Below, one piece after another: positions 11,449-22,458 of a stretch of 64,000 bases of DNA (position 1 is its first letter; every line of letters begins with the position of its first letter). The notes under the pieces are model-generated. The model saw only the letters and a program-made list of their open reading frames with translations. It was not told where the DNA came from and did no database searches. The position numbers were made by a program, and so were the translations under genes. Source of the stretch: Megamerina dolium (lineage: Eukaryota > Arthropoda > Insecta > Diptera > Megamerinidae); assembly GCA_963854835.1 (NCBI GenBank), contig OY978525.1, positions 57,024,855-57,088,854 of the forward strand. Direction: 5' to 3'.

Positions 11449-12296
11449 TTTTTGGACGTCAAAATATTTTTCAAAATTATTAGAAAAAGAGAATTTTAAA
11501 TCTCGGAAATGCTACTAATTAAATTTTAGGTTTTTATGGAAGCTGTTTAATTAAAATTTCCTTAAAAGGAAATTTCCTAATTTAATATTTATTCGCAAAA
11601 TTTACAAAAAAAATGTATGCTAATTCACTTTAAATTTTAAGATATTTATTAAAATTCGCTTAAAAAAGATTTCCTTAATGCACAAATTTTCTTAAAATTT
11701 CCCTAAATTTAATTTACACGTTTTTCGTACACATGCGAATTACCGTGCTTAGCTAATAACGTTTCAAATCTACGGTTCACAAAATTTTATATTGTATGCT
11801 TTCAATTCTAAAATATTTGCACTTTACACTTGTTTTCTTAAATTTTGTCAATTTTTATTTTTTAATTCGTGATTCCTTCTAGGAAAGGAGACTCTTCTCT
11901 GGAGGGTTCTGTCGGATTCGCAGAGTTGAGTTATGTTATAGGAGTTTTTCGTTTTGTTATTGGCTGTACAAGCCGTGAGTTATTTTAATTTTTTGGTTTA
12001 TATTTCACACAAATAATTTTCACTGAATCTTATCTCATCCCACGCTGACTGCACGGAATTTGTACTTTTTAGCTGGCTGCTTACTCCGGTTCCTGCTGCA
12101 GCTCCAGATGCGTGTCGCTCTGCGGACGTGCACTACAGAGTCTTATTTTTGTTGCCAGTCGTGTCTACCACTGCGGTCCGCAGGAGTCTGGTTGGGTTGA
12201 ACGGTCACTTGCGTGCGGCTACGATAGCGTTTAATTTACACTCGCGCGTTGCCTCCTTTAAGGGCTTTTTACTTTACGTTCAAACGACACGACTGG
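11449..12296 (-). other. 5' leader of errantivirus copy B
   Basis: About 850 bp lie between the PBS and the gag ATG. The sequence is AT-rich near gag and more mixed near the PBS. No convincing ORF is present. I looked for clusters of the Su(Hw)-type TGCATA core known from gypsy and saw none. Confidence 0.7.
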
Positions 12297-12313
12297 TCCC
12301 TGCTCGGGCGCCA
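12297..12313 (-). other. Primer binding site of errantivirus copy B
   Basis: The minus strand reads TGGCGCCCGAGCAGGGA directly at the LTR end (...AAACT), overlapping it by one base as in gypsy. The sequence resembles the 3' end complement of a tRNA-Lys. The tRNA identity is from memory. Confidence 0.75.
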
Positions 12314-12319
12314 GTTTAA

Positions 12320-14599
12320 AATTTTTTTTTTTTCAATTTCTTCTATTTATTATATCTTTCTTACGAAACTAACAATAATTATACAAATCTTCTATACTAA
12401 AAAATACATTTTGTTGATTCTATACCAATGTGTACATCATTCAAATAAATTAAAGCAAACAAAATATAACATGTGATGTCATGAAGGACATATGTAATAG
12501 TAATGAGAGATTATGTAAAAGTTATATTTAAAACATTTTTCCTTTTTAGTCTTTTAATATATTTAAGCTTAAGGAGCTCTCTCGCTAGAGTATTAGGATG
12601 ATTACTTAGTCGTTCAGAGTAACGTTGGCAATGTTTCCCTATTTCTATTTTAATAGTGTCAATCTGTAGGTCCTTGTGTACCAAGGAGCTCGGCAAAGAC
12701 GTCTAAGGATTTTAGATTGAACACGCTGAATTTTCTCATTATTAGAGTTTGAAGAAGTGCCCCAAAGCTGAATGCCGTAGCTCCAAATTGGTTTAATGGT
12801 GGACTTGAATATAAGCATTTTATTATGAAGTGACAATTTCGAGGCGTTTCCAATCAACCAATGAAGTTTGGCAGCTTTTAATTTAGCATGCGATTACTTT
12901 GTTTCAATGTACTTCTTCCAGGTTAGCATTCTATCGAGATGAAAGCCTAGATAGGTCACTTCGTTTTTTTGTGGTATTTTTTGACCATTAATTTGTAGTT
13001 GAGGGCATGTTTTTCTGTTCAACGTGAAAGTCATATGGACGCATTTTGATTCGTTGATTCTAATACGCCATGTCTCCAGCCAGTGTTGTACTCTTTTTAA
13101 GTGACTGCAGTTTTTCTGACGCTTTACTGGGATTATCATCGACGCTCAAGATTGCTGTATCGTCTGCAAAAGTTGATGTGAAAAGATTGCCATTTGTTGG
13201 TATATCTGAAGTGTAGATTAGATATAAAAAGGGACCTAAGACGCTTCCTTGCGGGACCCCAGCCATTATCGTACGTGTTTGAGTTAAATACGATCTTTGT
13301 TTAGCCATAAATTTCCTATTCAACAGATAGCTCTTTAATATTTTGCAAATGTTATCAGGAAAGAGACAACCGATTTTGTGAAGTAGGCCATCATGCCAAA
13401 CCTTATCAAAAGCTTGTGCGACGTCCAGAAATACTGCTGAGCAGTACTGCTTTGCTTCGAACGCTTTTGTAATGTTAGATACTATTCTGTGAACTTGTTC
13501 TACTGTACCATGTTTTGCTCTGAACCCAAATTGATGCAACGGTATAATGTTATTTGCTTCAACAATTGGCTGTATCTTCAACATTAATAGTTTTTCAAAC
13601 ACTTTGGATAGGATAGGCAGCAGGCTAATAGGCCTGTACGACGATACATTAGTTGAATCTTTTCCAGGTTTTGCAATCATAATTATTTGCGAAATTTTCC
13701 ATGCTGAGGGGAAATAACAAAGACGTGGTATTACATTCATTATGTGTAACAGCTGTTTTACTGCAATTTGAGGTAGCTCGGCGATTATTTTGGCACTTAT
13801 TTTATCATACCCTCCAGCTTTTTTGACGTTTAGTTCATTTATGATTTTGTTAAGTTCCTTTAAAGAAAATCTCACTAAGGTAGTAGAGCTGTTATTGGTC
13901 ATGATTGGTAATCCTCCATCTCTTGTAGATTCATTTGGTTTGAAAACGCCTTCTAAGTGATTTGCAAATGCTTCTGCTTTATCTTGATCGCTTCTTGCCC
14001 ATGATCTATCTGGCATTCGTATTGGAGCCTCTCTTATTATCGGACACTTTACACCTTTGACTGCTTTCCACAGAAAATAATCTGTATCTTTTGTTGTTGT
14101 TTTCTTCTCTCTTCGGCTTCTTTTAAGTGTTTTAGTGCAGTCTGCCAATTTTTGTTTTAGATTTGGTGATCTATGCTGCTGCCATTCTCTCCTGGCTTTC
14201 CTTTTAATTTTAATTAATTCCTCAATATCGGAATTTGTATGCTTTTTATAATTTTGGAATTTATTTTGAGGTGTTGCAATTTTAGCAGCTTCATGAGCCA
14301 ACTTGGTGAAATTTTCAACTGCACTGTCGACTTGCTTTACTGTCTTAAGAGGTATTTTAAGGCCAATGTGAGAACTAATAAATTTTTTATAATTTAGCCA
14401 ATTAGTGAATTTGTTTGTAAGATACTGGCTTGATTCACTGAAACTAACTAAAACATTTAGTAAAATGAACGATGGAGAATGATCAGATGAAAGTTCAAAG
14501 GATGGCCCAGCCTTTAAATGGGTTCTTTTAGACTTTTAGTTACTGCAAAGTCAATAAGATCCGGTACTTTTCTAGGATCCGAAGGCCAGTAAGTAGGTT
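12320..14599 (-). mobile_element. Jockey-type LINE J1, 3' half
   Basis: J1 lies on the minus strand, with its A-tail as a T run at 12322-12334. This part carries the RT and the end of the endonuclease. J1 is interrupted by J2 (14609-17264) and resumes at 17274. Without J2 it is about 4.5 kb, close to J3 (4.63 kb), so it appears full length. It inserted at the LTR/PBS edge of errantivirus copy B. The flanks share AGTTT(TT)AAA, an imperfect duplication. Confidence 0.88.
12511..14599 (-). pseudogene. J1 ORF2, C-terminal endonuclease and reverse transcriptase
   Basis: The frame 13060-14301 holds an RT with SYRPISLLPILSKVFEKLL, FRAKHGTVEQVHRI, SAVFLDVAQAFDKVWH, MAGVPQGSVLGPFLYLIYTSD and the catalytic box FADDTAIL. 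The thumb and C-terminal region continue in other frames at 12894-13139 and 12511-12857 (RINESKCVHMTF, LGFHLDRMLTWKKYI, IWSYGIQLWGT), so there are at least two frame breaks. Above 14301 the end of the endonuclease is readable (PTYWPSDP, DLIDFAV, SSDHSP). There is no RNase H domain, as expected for the Jockey clade. Confidence 0.85.
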
Positions 14600-14608
14600 G
14601 GTAGATAT
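14600..14608. repeat. Target duplication GGTAGATAT, left of J2
   Basis: The same nine bases occur at 17265-17273 on the other side of J2. This is the target duplication made when J2 entered J1. Confidence 0.85.
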
Positions 14609-14748
14609 TTTTTTTTTATTATACATTTTCTTTATTTATTGAATCTATTCCTAAAGAATCTAACAATAAGTTTTAAAATCTTAATCTAATTGAACAACAG
14701 TAGCTCCTTATTATCTAGAGCAATGTTTTTTGTACGATGCTCTTCTTT

Positions 14749-17090
14749 TTATTGGAAGGCTGGCAGGTCCTTTCTTCGAAGGCGCGAAGTATAGCAGGTA
14801 TTGAGCAAGGTTCTTGCTAGTGTGTTTGGATGTCTTTGTAATCTTCTAGTATATTTTTGTCTAGTGTTTTTAACTTCAATTTCTACCATTGGGATATTTA
14901 AGTCATTGTGTATACATTCATTTCTATTATACCATGGTGCACCAGTTATCATCCTTAACATTTTATATTGAGATCTCAGTATGGTTTCAATATTGCTATT
15001 ACTAGTGTTCCCCCATAATTGAATTCCGTAACTCCAAATTGGCTTTATTATGCTGTTGTACAGTAGGACCTTGTATTTCGAGTTCAATGGTGATCTGAAA
15101 TTGATGACCCAGAGCAGACAAGAAGCTTTTAATTTCATCTGAGTTCTTTTTGCTTCGATGTGCTTGCGCCATGTAAGCCGTCTATCTAAGTGTATCCCTA
15201 GGTAGGTGACTTCATTTGTATTAGTTATGGCGATATTATTTAGTGTAACTGTCGGGCATGTGCTTTTGTTAAGTGTGAATGTTACATGTTTACATTTGGA
15301 CTCATTAACTTTTATGCGCCAGTTAGATAACCATTTATCAACAAGTACTAAATGCTCCCCTAAATCTGTGGATGCCTTAATTGGGTTTCGATTACGGCTT
15401 AGAATAGCAGTATCGTCAGCAAATGTAGATGTCAACAACCGTGCATCTGTTGGTAGATCGGAAGTATATAATACATATAGAATGGGGCCAAGAACGCTAC
15501 CCTGTGGAACTCCGGCTTTGATATTGAATTCTTCTGTGGAAAAGTCTTTATATTTTACAACAAAACGACGGTTATCTAGGTATGATTCCAGTATTTGGTG
15601 GGAGCTTTCTGGTAGAAGTTTTCTTATTTTATACTTTAGCCCTTCATGCCACACTCTACCAAATGCCTGAGCAACATCGAGGAATATAGCTGAACAATAC
15701 TCTTTGTATTCAAATGATTTCCGTATCTCATTGGTAATTCTGTTGACCTGCTCGATCGTCCCATCCAAATCCAAATCCAAATTGGTGCTGAGGAATTATG
15801 TCACGTTCTTCAAGATGAGGTCTGAGTTTGGCTAACAGCAGTTTTTCAAATAATTTTGAGAGACATGGTAGCAAGCTTATGGGTCTGTAGGATGACGGCA
15901 ATGTTTTATCTTTTCCTGGCTTTAAGATCATTGTTACTTGTGATTTTTTCCATTGGTTAGGAAAGTAGCCCAGCATTGCATTAAACAAAACCACTAAAAA
16001 TAATACAGCTGCCGTTGGAATTTCAATTAGCATTTTTGGTGTGATGCCATCGAAACCAGGAGCTTTCTTTGGATTAAGCTGATACTTGATTTCTTTGGAT
16101 GATATTTTGCGGGGAGTGAAGCCACTAGTTGGAGTGCTATGTGGAGGGATTCGAAAGTCGTTTGCGGATTGGGCTGGAACACATTACATAAATGTATAGC
16201 AAATGTGTTGGCTTTTTCTTCTTCAGTGCGTGACCAATTTCCGACATGATTTCTGATTAGAAATTCTGCATCAAGTGGCGTTTTCAGCTTTTTGTAAGAG
16301 TTCCAAAGCGAATTTGTTTTGGTAGTCATAGGAGAAAGCTTTTCGATATACTTTAGCTGTTCAAATTCCTCATCCTGTTTTAATGCTTCTTTCAGAGCTC
16401 TCTCAGCACACTTAAGTCTTTGTTTTGATGCAGGTGACCGGCATGTCTGCCATTCTCTTCTACGCCGACGCTTTTCATTAACGAGTTTTTCAATTTGGGT
16501 GTTGGTGGCTATACGAATATTCGTTTGTTTTTGGTAATCACGTGGGGTTGAAACTATTGCAGCAGTAGTGAGCATGGTATTGATGATGTTTAGATTATCA
16601 TCGATGTCGATCTCAGACTGGATTACAGGACTGGTGTTGATATGACTACTTATATACTTTTTGTATTTCAGCCAATCTGTTTTTGGGGATGTCAGCCTAA
16701 ATGGTAGTTTTGACAATGGAGGGCGTTCATTTAGATAAAATAATACAGGAGAGTGATCTGAGGATAGTTCGTAACTTATTTCGGCAGTGACAATATTTCG
16801 ATTAAGATTTCGAACTACTGCAAAATCAATCAAATCAGAAATTTTCGAGATGTCTGTTGGCCAATATGTTGGCTGGCCAGGAGACACGAAATTGATCATG
16901 TTTTGTGGATTTATTATAGTGTTATACAGTTGCCTTCCTTTAGGATTTATTAAACGAGAGCCCCAATACGTATGTTTGGCGTTATAATCACCAGCCGCCA
17001 AGAATCTCTTTCCTAGCTTGTCAAAGAATTCTTTAAATACCTTTTCGGTTATTGAAAATCGTGGTGGACAGTACACAGCTGAGAGTGTTA
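14749..17090 (-). pseudogene. J2 ORF2: partial endonuclease and reverse transcriptase
   Basis: The APE-type endonuclease C-terminal part (16027-17076) shows LAAGDYNAKHTYWGSR, PTYWPTD, DLIDFAV and ELSSDHSPVL. The RT has SYRPISLLPCLSKLFEKLL (15728-16033), FLDVAQAFGRVWHEGLKYK, AGVPQGSVLGPILYVLYTSD and an intact FADDTAIL box (14749-15780). The thumb has GIHLDRRLTWRKHIEAK and IWSYGIQLWGN. Frame breaks near 15780 and 16030 separate the parts. The first part of the endonuclease (about 120 residues in J1) is missing through an internal deletion that joins ORF1 to mid-endonuclease near 17090. Confidence 0.85.
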
Positions 17091-17098
17091 TATTTTTG

Positions 17099-17264
17099 TT
17101 AAGGCATTGTAGACATATTGAAGTATATTTGATTTTGCGCTTTAATCAGTTCTTGAATCATAGTTTGCATATTAGACATAAATTGTGTCATACATTGTGT
17201 TAAATTGCAAATCATAGATTCAACGGTTCCATTGGGCTGTGCAATTGGTTCTTTTGCATGTTGC
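17099..17264 (-). pseudogene. J2 ORF1, C-terminal tail only
   Basis: This short frame resembles the Met/Gln/Asn-rich C-terminal tail of J1 and J3 ORF1 (CMTQFMSNMQTMIQELIKAQ compared with LMTHFMNSMQGMMQELMKNQ). It lies next to the J2 5' truncation point and runs straight into mid-endonuclease sequence because of the internal deletion. Confidence 0.7.
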
Positions 17265-17273
17265 GGTAGATAT

Positions 17274-17774
17274 GGCATCATATCCGTTGCTTGATATTGT
17301 CGAGAAAAGACGTCTACCTTTTGGAGATATAAGCCTGGAACCCCAATAAGTGTGCTTGGCGTTATAGTCCCCCGCTGCGATAAATTTACGCCCAAAAGTT
17401 GCAAAAAATTCAGAAAATTGTGATTCTGTAATATTATGTCTAGGAGGACAGTAAACAGAAGATATTGTTAATTTTTGGGTACTTGTTTCTATACAAATAG
17501 AGGTGGAATGAATATATTCTTTGCAAAATTCTTCTAATGCATAATGTTTTATTCTATTTTTGATGAGCATAGCTGTCCCTCCTCTTGCCTTATTTTCAGG
17601 GTGTTTGGTATCATAAAGCGTAAACCCATTTATTGAAAATTTATTAAATTTTGTGAAGTGGGTTTCTGAAATAAGCATTACATCAACTTGATTTTTATGG
17701 AGAAATACTTCCAGTTCATTTTTATGTTGGCTTAACCCATTTGCATTCCAAAAACATAACTTCAGTTCGTTCAT
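17274..17774 (-). pseudogene. J1 ORF2, N-terminal endonuclease
   Basis: The APE-type endonuclease starts MNELKLCFWNANGLSQHKNE (the WNANGL motif holds the catalytic Asn). It continues with DVMLISETHF (catalytic Glu), RGGTAMLIK, SSVYCPPR and AAGDYNAKHTYWGSR (Asp and Asn). J2 interrupts it after RRLFSTI. The ATG overlaps the ORF1 stop codon as ATGA. The rest of the enzyme is at 12511-14599. Confidence 0.87.
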
Positions 17775-19218
17775 TGTTTTGACAGAATTGCTTGAAGGAG
17801 CATGGACTGATTTTTCATTAACTCTTGCATCATGCCTTGCATTGAATTCATAAAATGTGTCATTAACTGGACCAGATTATTTACAGAATTTTCAATAGTG
17901 TTTGGAACACTATCTTGATTAACTTGAACTGGAGGAGTAGTCCCCTTTAAAATGTTTGCATAAGATGTTGGCATAACATGAGTAGTATTTGTAACATTTT
18001 GTGGAGGAGGAGCAGATACATGCTCTAATTGAGGAGCATTAACCATTGATGGGTTGCAAGGTCTTACTTGGGAAGTACTTTAAAGTTTGAGTTTGAGCTC
18101 AGTATAAACTGGACAACCTCTATAGTTTGCAGTGTGATTTCCACTGCAGTTACTACATTTTTTAACAGAAGAATCTTCTTTGTTAACAATACATTTGGAG
18201 GTGGGATGAAAGTCACCAGATATAACGCATACACTTCGTAGAGTGCAGTAAGATTTTGTGTGCCCATACTCTTGACAGTTAGCACATTGTATTGGGCCCG
18301 ATCTTTTATGAGGTTCTTCCACCGAAATTCTTCGGTGAATTAAATATTTTATATTATATATTGGGTGAATTTCACCCTTTTTAAGTTTTTTAATATCGGG
18401 TTCCAACTCGACGCGATATAATGGTGTAGGCTGTTTTTCTTTATTTTTTATGTTGAACACGGATTTGACCTTAAAACCCTCTTCTTCTATAGCTAATTTC
18501 ACATCATTGCAGTCAACATTTGGCTCAATGCCTTTTATCACAACGACTAACCCTTTGCTGCTTTTCAAATGGTACGTGTAATAGTATTTCTGTTTGTCAT
18601 CAAAATATTTTGTGACAGAACGGTAATTTCTTTCTTCATATATTTGCAGTTTAATTTCTTTAATAGTGCCCTTCATGATTGTTACTATATGAAAATTCTT
18701 TGCACCAATTAGTTGCGTAAGGCATTTATTAATTCAGTTTGGTTGTTTTCCCTTACATATATTGGGGGTGGCTTAGATTTCTGCACTGTTGATTCTACTT
18801 CTTGTTGATTTAGCATTGCAAATCTATTATTATTATTATTTATATTGTTGTTTTTGTTATTATTGTTATTATTATTATTAGTGCCATTCTGCATATGGAT
18901 TTTCGGGGTATTTTTTTGTACGTCACCCTGAGGGCTTCGCTTCCTCTTTGTAATTAATATATACCTATCCATTCCAGTTTTTACCTTTGTTGATGATATT
19001 GATAGCGATGAATGTTTATCAACATGTTTATTTGCATTTTGCAAATGTTGCGAATTACCGGTTAGCAAGATGTTGTTTTTTTCAAATGCTTTTCGTACAA
19101 TTGTATTAGTGCATTGATTTTCTCTCACTTTATGTTGCGAGAGAACAGCGGTGTATTTCCTAGTACATGCATACATAAAAGAGCGTCGCACTGATTGCGG
19201 AGAGCGTTTAACACTCAT
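17771..19218 (-). pseudogene. J1 ORF1, Gag-like nucleic-acid-binding protein
   Basis: ORF1 starts at MSVKRSPQS (19218) and has an Asn-rich stretch (18840-18880). A pre-knuckle domain follows (YTYHLKSSKGLVVVIKGIEPN, LAIEEEGFKVKSVFNI, LYRVELEP). Three zinc knuckles come next: CANCQEYGHTKSYC, CVISGDFHPTSKC (second Cys replaced by Ser) and CSNCSGNHTANYRGC. A Gln/Met-rich C-terminal tail ends the protein. Frames change near 18700 and 18060. This arrangement is typical of Jockey ORF1, which packages the element RNA. Confidence 0.83.
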
Positions 19219-19487
19219 TTATTTCCTTTTACTTGCACTTGTGTTGGTTTTTTTTTCATTTTAATATTTAAAATAGTTTTATCTGTTGTCTATTGTTTTG
19301 TTTGTTTGCTTGATTCTTCCGTTGAATCAAACAAAGCAATACCTTTAATTCAACTATTACTTAAGCGTCCTTTCGCAATTGTTTTTTATCACATACGCGA
19401 TTTAACACAATTTTAAACTCATAAAACTCATAAAAGCACGGAGCATAGAAAGACACGTCCGCACTCTTAGTGTGTGTTTTCGCAAAA

Positions 19488-19955
19488 AGTTTTTAAATTA
19501 AATATCTAAATTGGTTTTTAAAAAATTCTGGGAGCATTTAGCTCCTCTTTATTCAATTGCAAACTTAAGACTGACTTATTATTAACAATTTTATTAACTC
19601 TAAACCTATTAATGCTTGCCTTGCATTTCCGGCACATTGCTTATTTTTAAATTAAATATTTCAATTGGTTTTTAAAAAATTCTCGGAGCATTTAGCTCCT
19701 CTTTATTCAATTGCAAACTTAAGACTGACTTATTATTAACAATTTTATTAACTCTAAACCTATTAATGCTTGCCTTGCATTTCCGGCACATTGCTTGTTT
19801 ATTTGTCTAATTGGCGATTAACGAGAATTACTAAACTAAGAATCGCTTACCTACTGTCTACTTATTTATTCGTCCAATTGGCAATTTTACAATATTAGTG
19901 AAAATAAAGAAAAATAAAGAGAAATAAAGAAGAAATAATTTTGCGCGTGTTAACT
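19488..19955 (-). repeat. 5' LTR of errantivirus copy B, with internal tandem duplication
   Basis: The LTR matches 4619-4929 but is 468 bp instead of 311 bp, because a block of about 155 bp is present twice in tandem (about 19489-19643 and 19644-19799). The duplicated block is the 3' half of the LTR on the minus strand and contains the AATAAA signal, so that signal is doubled. The outer edge AGTTAAC is followed by TGTA (19956-19959). Confidence 0.88.
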
Positions 19956-19959
19956 TGTA
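19956..19959. repeat. Target site duplication TGTA, right side of errantivirus copy B
   Basis: This matches TGTA at 4615-4618 and marks the outer end of copy B. The sequence after it continues the locus interrupted at 4614. Confidence 0.88.
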
Positions 19960-20114
19960 TCACTACCGAAGAAAAATTAAACTAGATAATTAAAAAATTT
20001 CGCTCGCGTATATTCGAAAAAAAAAATCAAAACCAATTGAACTCAACTGTGAATATTCTGTAAAGAAAACTATGAACAACTTTAATTTTATTATTAAGCT
20101 AGAAATGTTGCACC

Positions 20115-20118
<4 letters not shown>

Positions 20119-20202
<84 letters not shown>

Positions 20203-20212
20203 ATATATATAC

Positions 20213-20268
<56 letters not shown>

Positions 20269-20284
20269 TTATATATATATACAA
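20119..20284. repeat. (TA)n array with short interruptions
   Basis: About 165 bp of alternating TA with interruptions such as TACAATATATATACATAT. The Ile/Tyr ORFs on both strands here are simple-repeat artefacts. Confidence 0.95.
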
Positions 20285-20984
20285 TATGTTCTAAAAAATT
20301 CATTGAATTGCAAAATCTATGTTTTAACATATCCACCAATATCACTATGAGTATTTAAATTTAAAACATTTCTTAATAGTTGAAGACTCGTTAAATAAAA
20401 GCGACGACAAAGATTAAATTACTTATATTTTTGAAATTGAAAATCTTTTATGCGTAACAATGTTTTGGTTAACGTTATTTTATACTGCTTAATATATTTT
20501 TTTAACGGAATAAAACCTTCACCGTTTATTTTTTTCACATAACTTGACAAAGATTTAAGGTCGTTATTAATTTTGTTTCAATTTATTTGCAATTTAAAAT
20601 GTTTTTAATGTTATCGTAAACACCATTTTTTATAAGAACACTTATAAATCCTTGTGTACAATGTATGAGCCAAAAAATAGTTTTTTCGGAAAAAGAAAAA
20701 TTTTTCAGAAGAAAATTTTGAGCCTAATTACATTAGTTAATTATGTAAGCACATGTAAATTTTGGTTTTGATATTGCACGCTAAAACAAAAAACTAGAAA
20801 AATTCTCTCCTGTAAAATTGGATTTTTGACATATACAATAATTTCATCCAAAGGGATTAATATATTCATATGAATTGATTATACAGATTTTTGTAGTTGT
20901 TTGCATTTTCAGTGTTAGAAATTAAAAAAAATCGCATTCGGCTAAACGAAATGCGCATGCTGTATATAACAGGAAACTGCCTGC
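20285..20984. other. AT-rich stretch without recognised features
   Basis: About 700 bp of AT-rich sequence with no ORF, repeat or RNA gene that I can support. It ends where LOA copy 1 begins abruptly. Confidence 0.6.
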
Positions 20985-21200
20985 GAACTTGATTGACGGG
21001 GTAGAGTCAGGCATAATAGCGAACTCCGTACAAGCTCTGACGAACCTACGGTTTCAAATGGCCATCCCATTGGGGGCACCCATGGGCGACCAAAATGCAA
21101 GTTTCAATCAGATATCACGGATTCTAAATTTGAAAAAAAAAAAAATATGGACTGTACACCTTTAAAGGTGCAATACGAGGGTAAAGGTTTAAAAATTTAA

Positions 21201-22373
21201 GTGAACGAGGGGGTATTTGGTCCAAACGTCACTGAAATTACAGTCCACGATCAGCTGGATGGGGCACCAAGTCCCATATCCACTGAGAACATGGACCAAG
21301 CCCAGTCGGAGGGGGCATACGGCCCTTCTTCCGATGGTCTTGAAAAGATGGACGTCCAACTAAGCCAGGAGTCGGTTGGACCTCACATCACTCCTGAGGA
21401 GGAACACGTTCTCCTAAAGGAAGACTCCAGAACCGACAGGGTGAAGCTGTCCGGGGCTGGACGCAAGAGGCTATATGTTTTACTTTCCAAGGGCATACCG
21501 TTGGAAACAGCAAGGTCCTTGGCGGTAAAGCCTGCTGGAGTCATTGCGACCAGCGACGTACAGATGATCCCGAAAAGATCCCGATCGGATGGCTCCACTC
21601 CGAAATCGAGCTCCAAGCCGATAAAGTGATTCGTACTTGAGGGTAGGGTTGATAGACTATCAACAGTGCCTTCGACTGTGCCGGCATGCGGAGAGATGGA
21701 GGCGGTGGTAGCGGTAGCTTCTAAAGGAGTGGCTCCACAAATCGCCCCTGTGGGTGTTCCCTGTTCGGAGCCAATTATGGCTGAAGCTGTCCGCTCTAGG
21801 AAGGTCGGGGTTATCCCAAACAAAGGGCATATGGTCCACTGAGGAAATTGACAAGGTGCAGAAATGCATCATCGACAGGGTTTTCGAGTCCTGCGGTGGC
21901 CCGGTAAAGCCTCATGGTTAACTACTTAAGTACCGAAGACCAAAATCTTTGTCGGATACTTCGCTGGCTCTGTATCGTGGTAAAATGACCGAATTCTGGG
22001 GCAGATTGAGTCACAGAACTCGGACATTTGTGTTAGCGAATGGAGGGTGCTAAACAGGCTTCACAAAGGTGACCTTGTCGAGCTAGCGATAGCCCTGGAC
22101 CCACAGTCTTCAGAAGTGGTCGAAAAGCTGGGCAACAAAGTCTTTTATGCCTTTGGCAGTGCCCAACTAAGACCCAGACTTAAGGATAACAGGGCAAAAG
22201 TCAAGACTGTTGCTGAAGAGCAACCTTCGACATCGGCGGCGGCTCGTGCGCAAGCAAATAGCCGAAAGCCGAAAACGCTTTCCAGCACCGCAAAGCCAGC
22301 ACCGATAGCAGAGAAAGGCACCAGTGTCCGGCGACCAAAACCATCTCTGCTCTCTTGTAGGCTCAGGAAATGA
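21201..22373 (+). pseudogene. LOA copy 1 ORF1 (Gag-like), broken
   Basis: The N-terminal part (21201-21627) is acidic and low in complexity up to KLSGAGRKRLYVLLSKGIPL. The C-terminal part (22047-22373) has LNRLHKGDLVELAIALDPQS followed by a basic, Ser/Pro-rich tail. The intervening DUF4780-like segment, readable in copy 2 near 48300-48460 (KTWEGADLKVVDEEEVPM), is largely deleted here. Several frameshifts and stops separate the parts. Confidence 0.72.
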
Positions 22374-22458
22374 GAACGCAAGGATCCGGAGGTCAGGGAA
22401 ACCTTGCGAAGCACGAAAGGTAGTAAGGTCCGAAGCGGCCAATCTGGGAAATAATGTC

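Larger units (their letters stand above)
14609..17264 (-). mobile_element. Jockey-type LINE J2, 5'-truncated, nested in J1
   Basis: J2 lies on the minus strand, with its A-tail seen as a T run at 14609-14617. It is flanked by the 9-bp duplication GGTAGATAT (14600-14608 and 17265-17273). It starts inside the C-terminal end of ORF1, so it is 5'-truncated. It is related to J1 and J3 but clearly diverged. It is the youngest layer of this stack. Confidence 0.88.
17274..19487 (-). mobile_element. Jockey-type LINE J1, 5' half
   Basis: This is the continuation of J1 beyond J2: start of ORF2, all of ORF1 and a leader of about 265 bp. The 5' edge near 19483 (GCGAAAACACACACTAAGAGTG on the minus strand) resembles the J3 edge near 46347, which supports a full-length 5' end. 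Directly to the right the errantivirus 5' LTR resumes. Confidence 0.85.
4619..19955 (-). mobile_element. Errantivirus copy B, complete span with nested insertions
   Basis: The span is a near-complete Ty3/Gypsy errantivirus on the minus strand. It has a 5' LTR (19488-19955 plus a remnant at 12313-12319), PBS, leader, gag, pol, an env-like gene, a polypurine tract and a 3' LTR (4619-4929), bounded by TGTA duplications. Three later insertions interrupt it: a SINE in RT (8890-9257), a Jockey-type element J1 at the LTR/PBS boundary (about 12320-19487), and a second Jockey-type element J2 inside J1. Without the insertions the element is about 7.8 kb. Gag, pol and env each carry frame breaks, so it cannot express functional proteins. 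The SINE and J1 must be younger than this integration. Confidence 0.9.

Noticed and set aside
20072..20350. ORFs made of alternating Ile and Tyr at the (TA)n arrays (also 34148-34339 and 60630-60966)
   Set aside because: They are translations of TA dinucleotide repeats on both strands and carry no gene signal.
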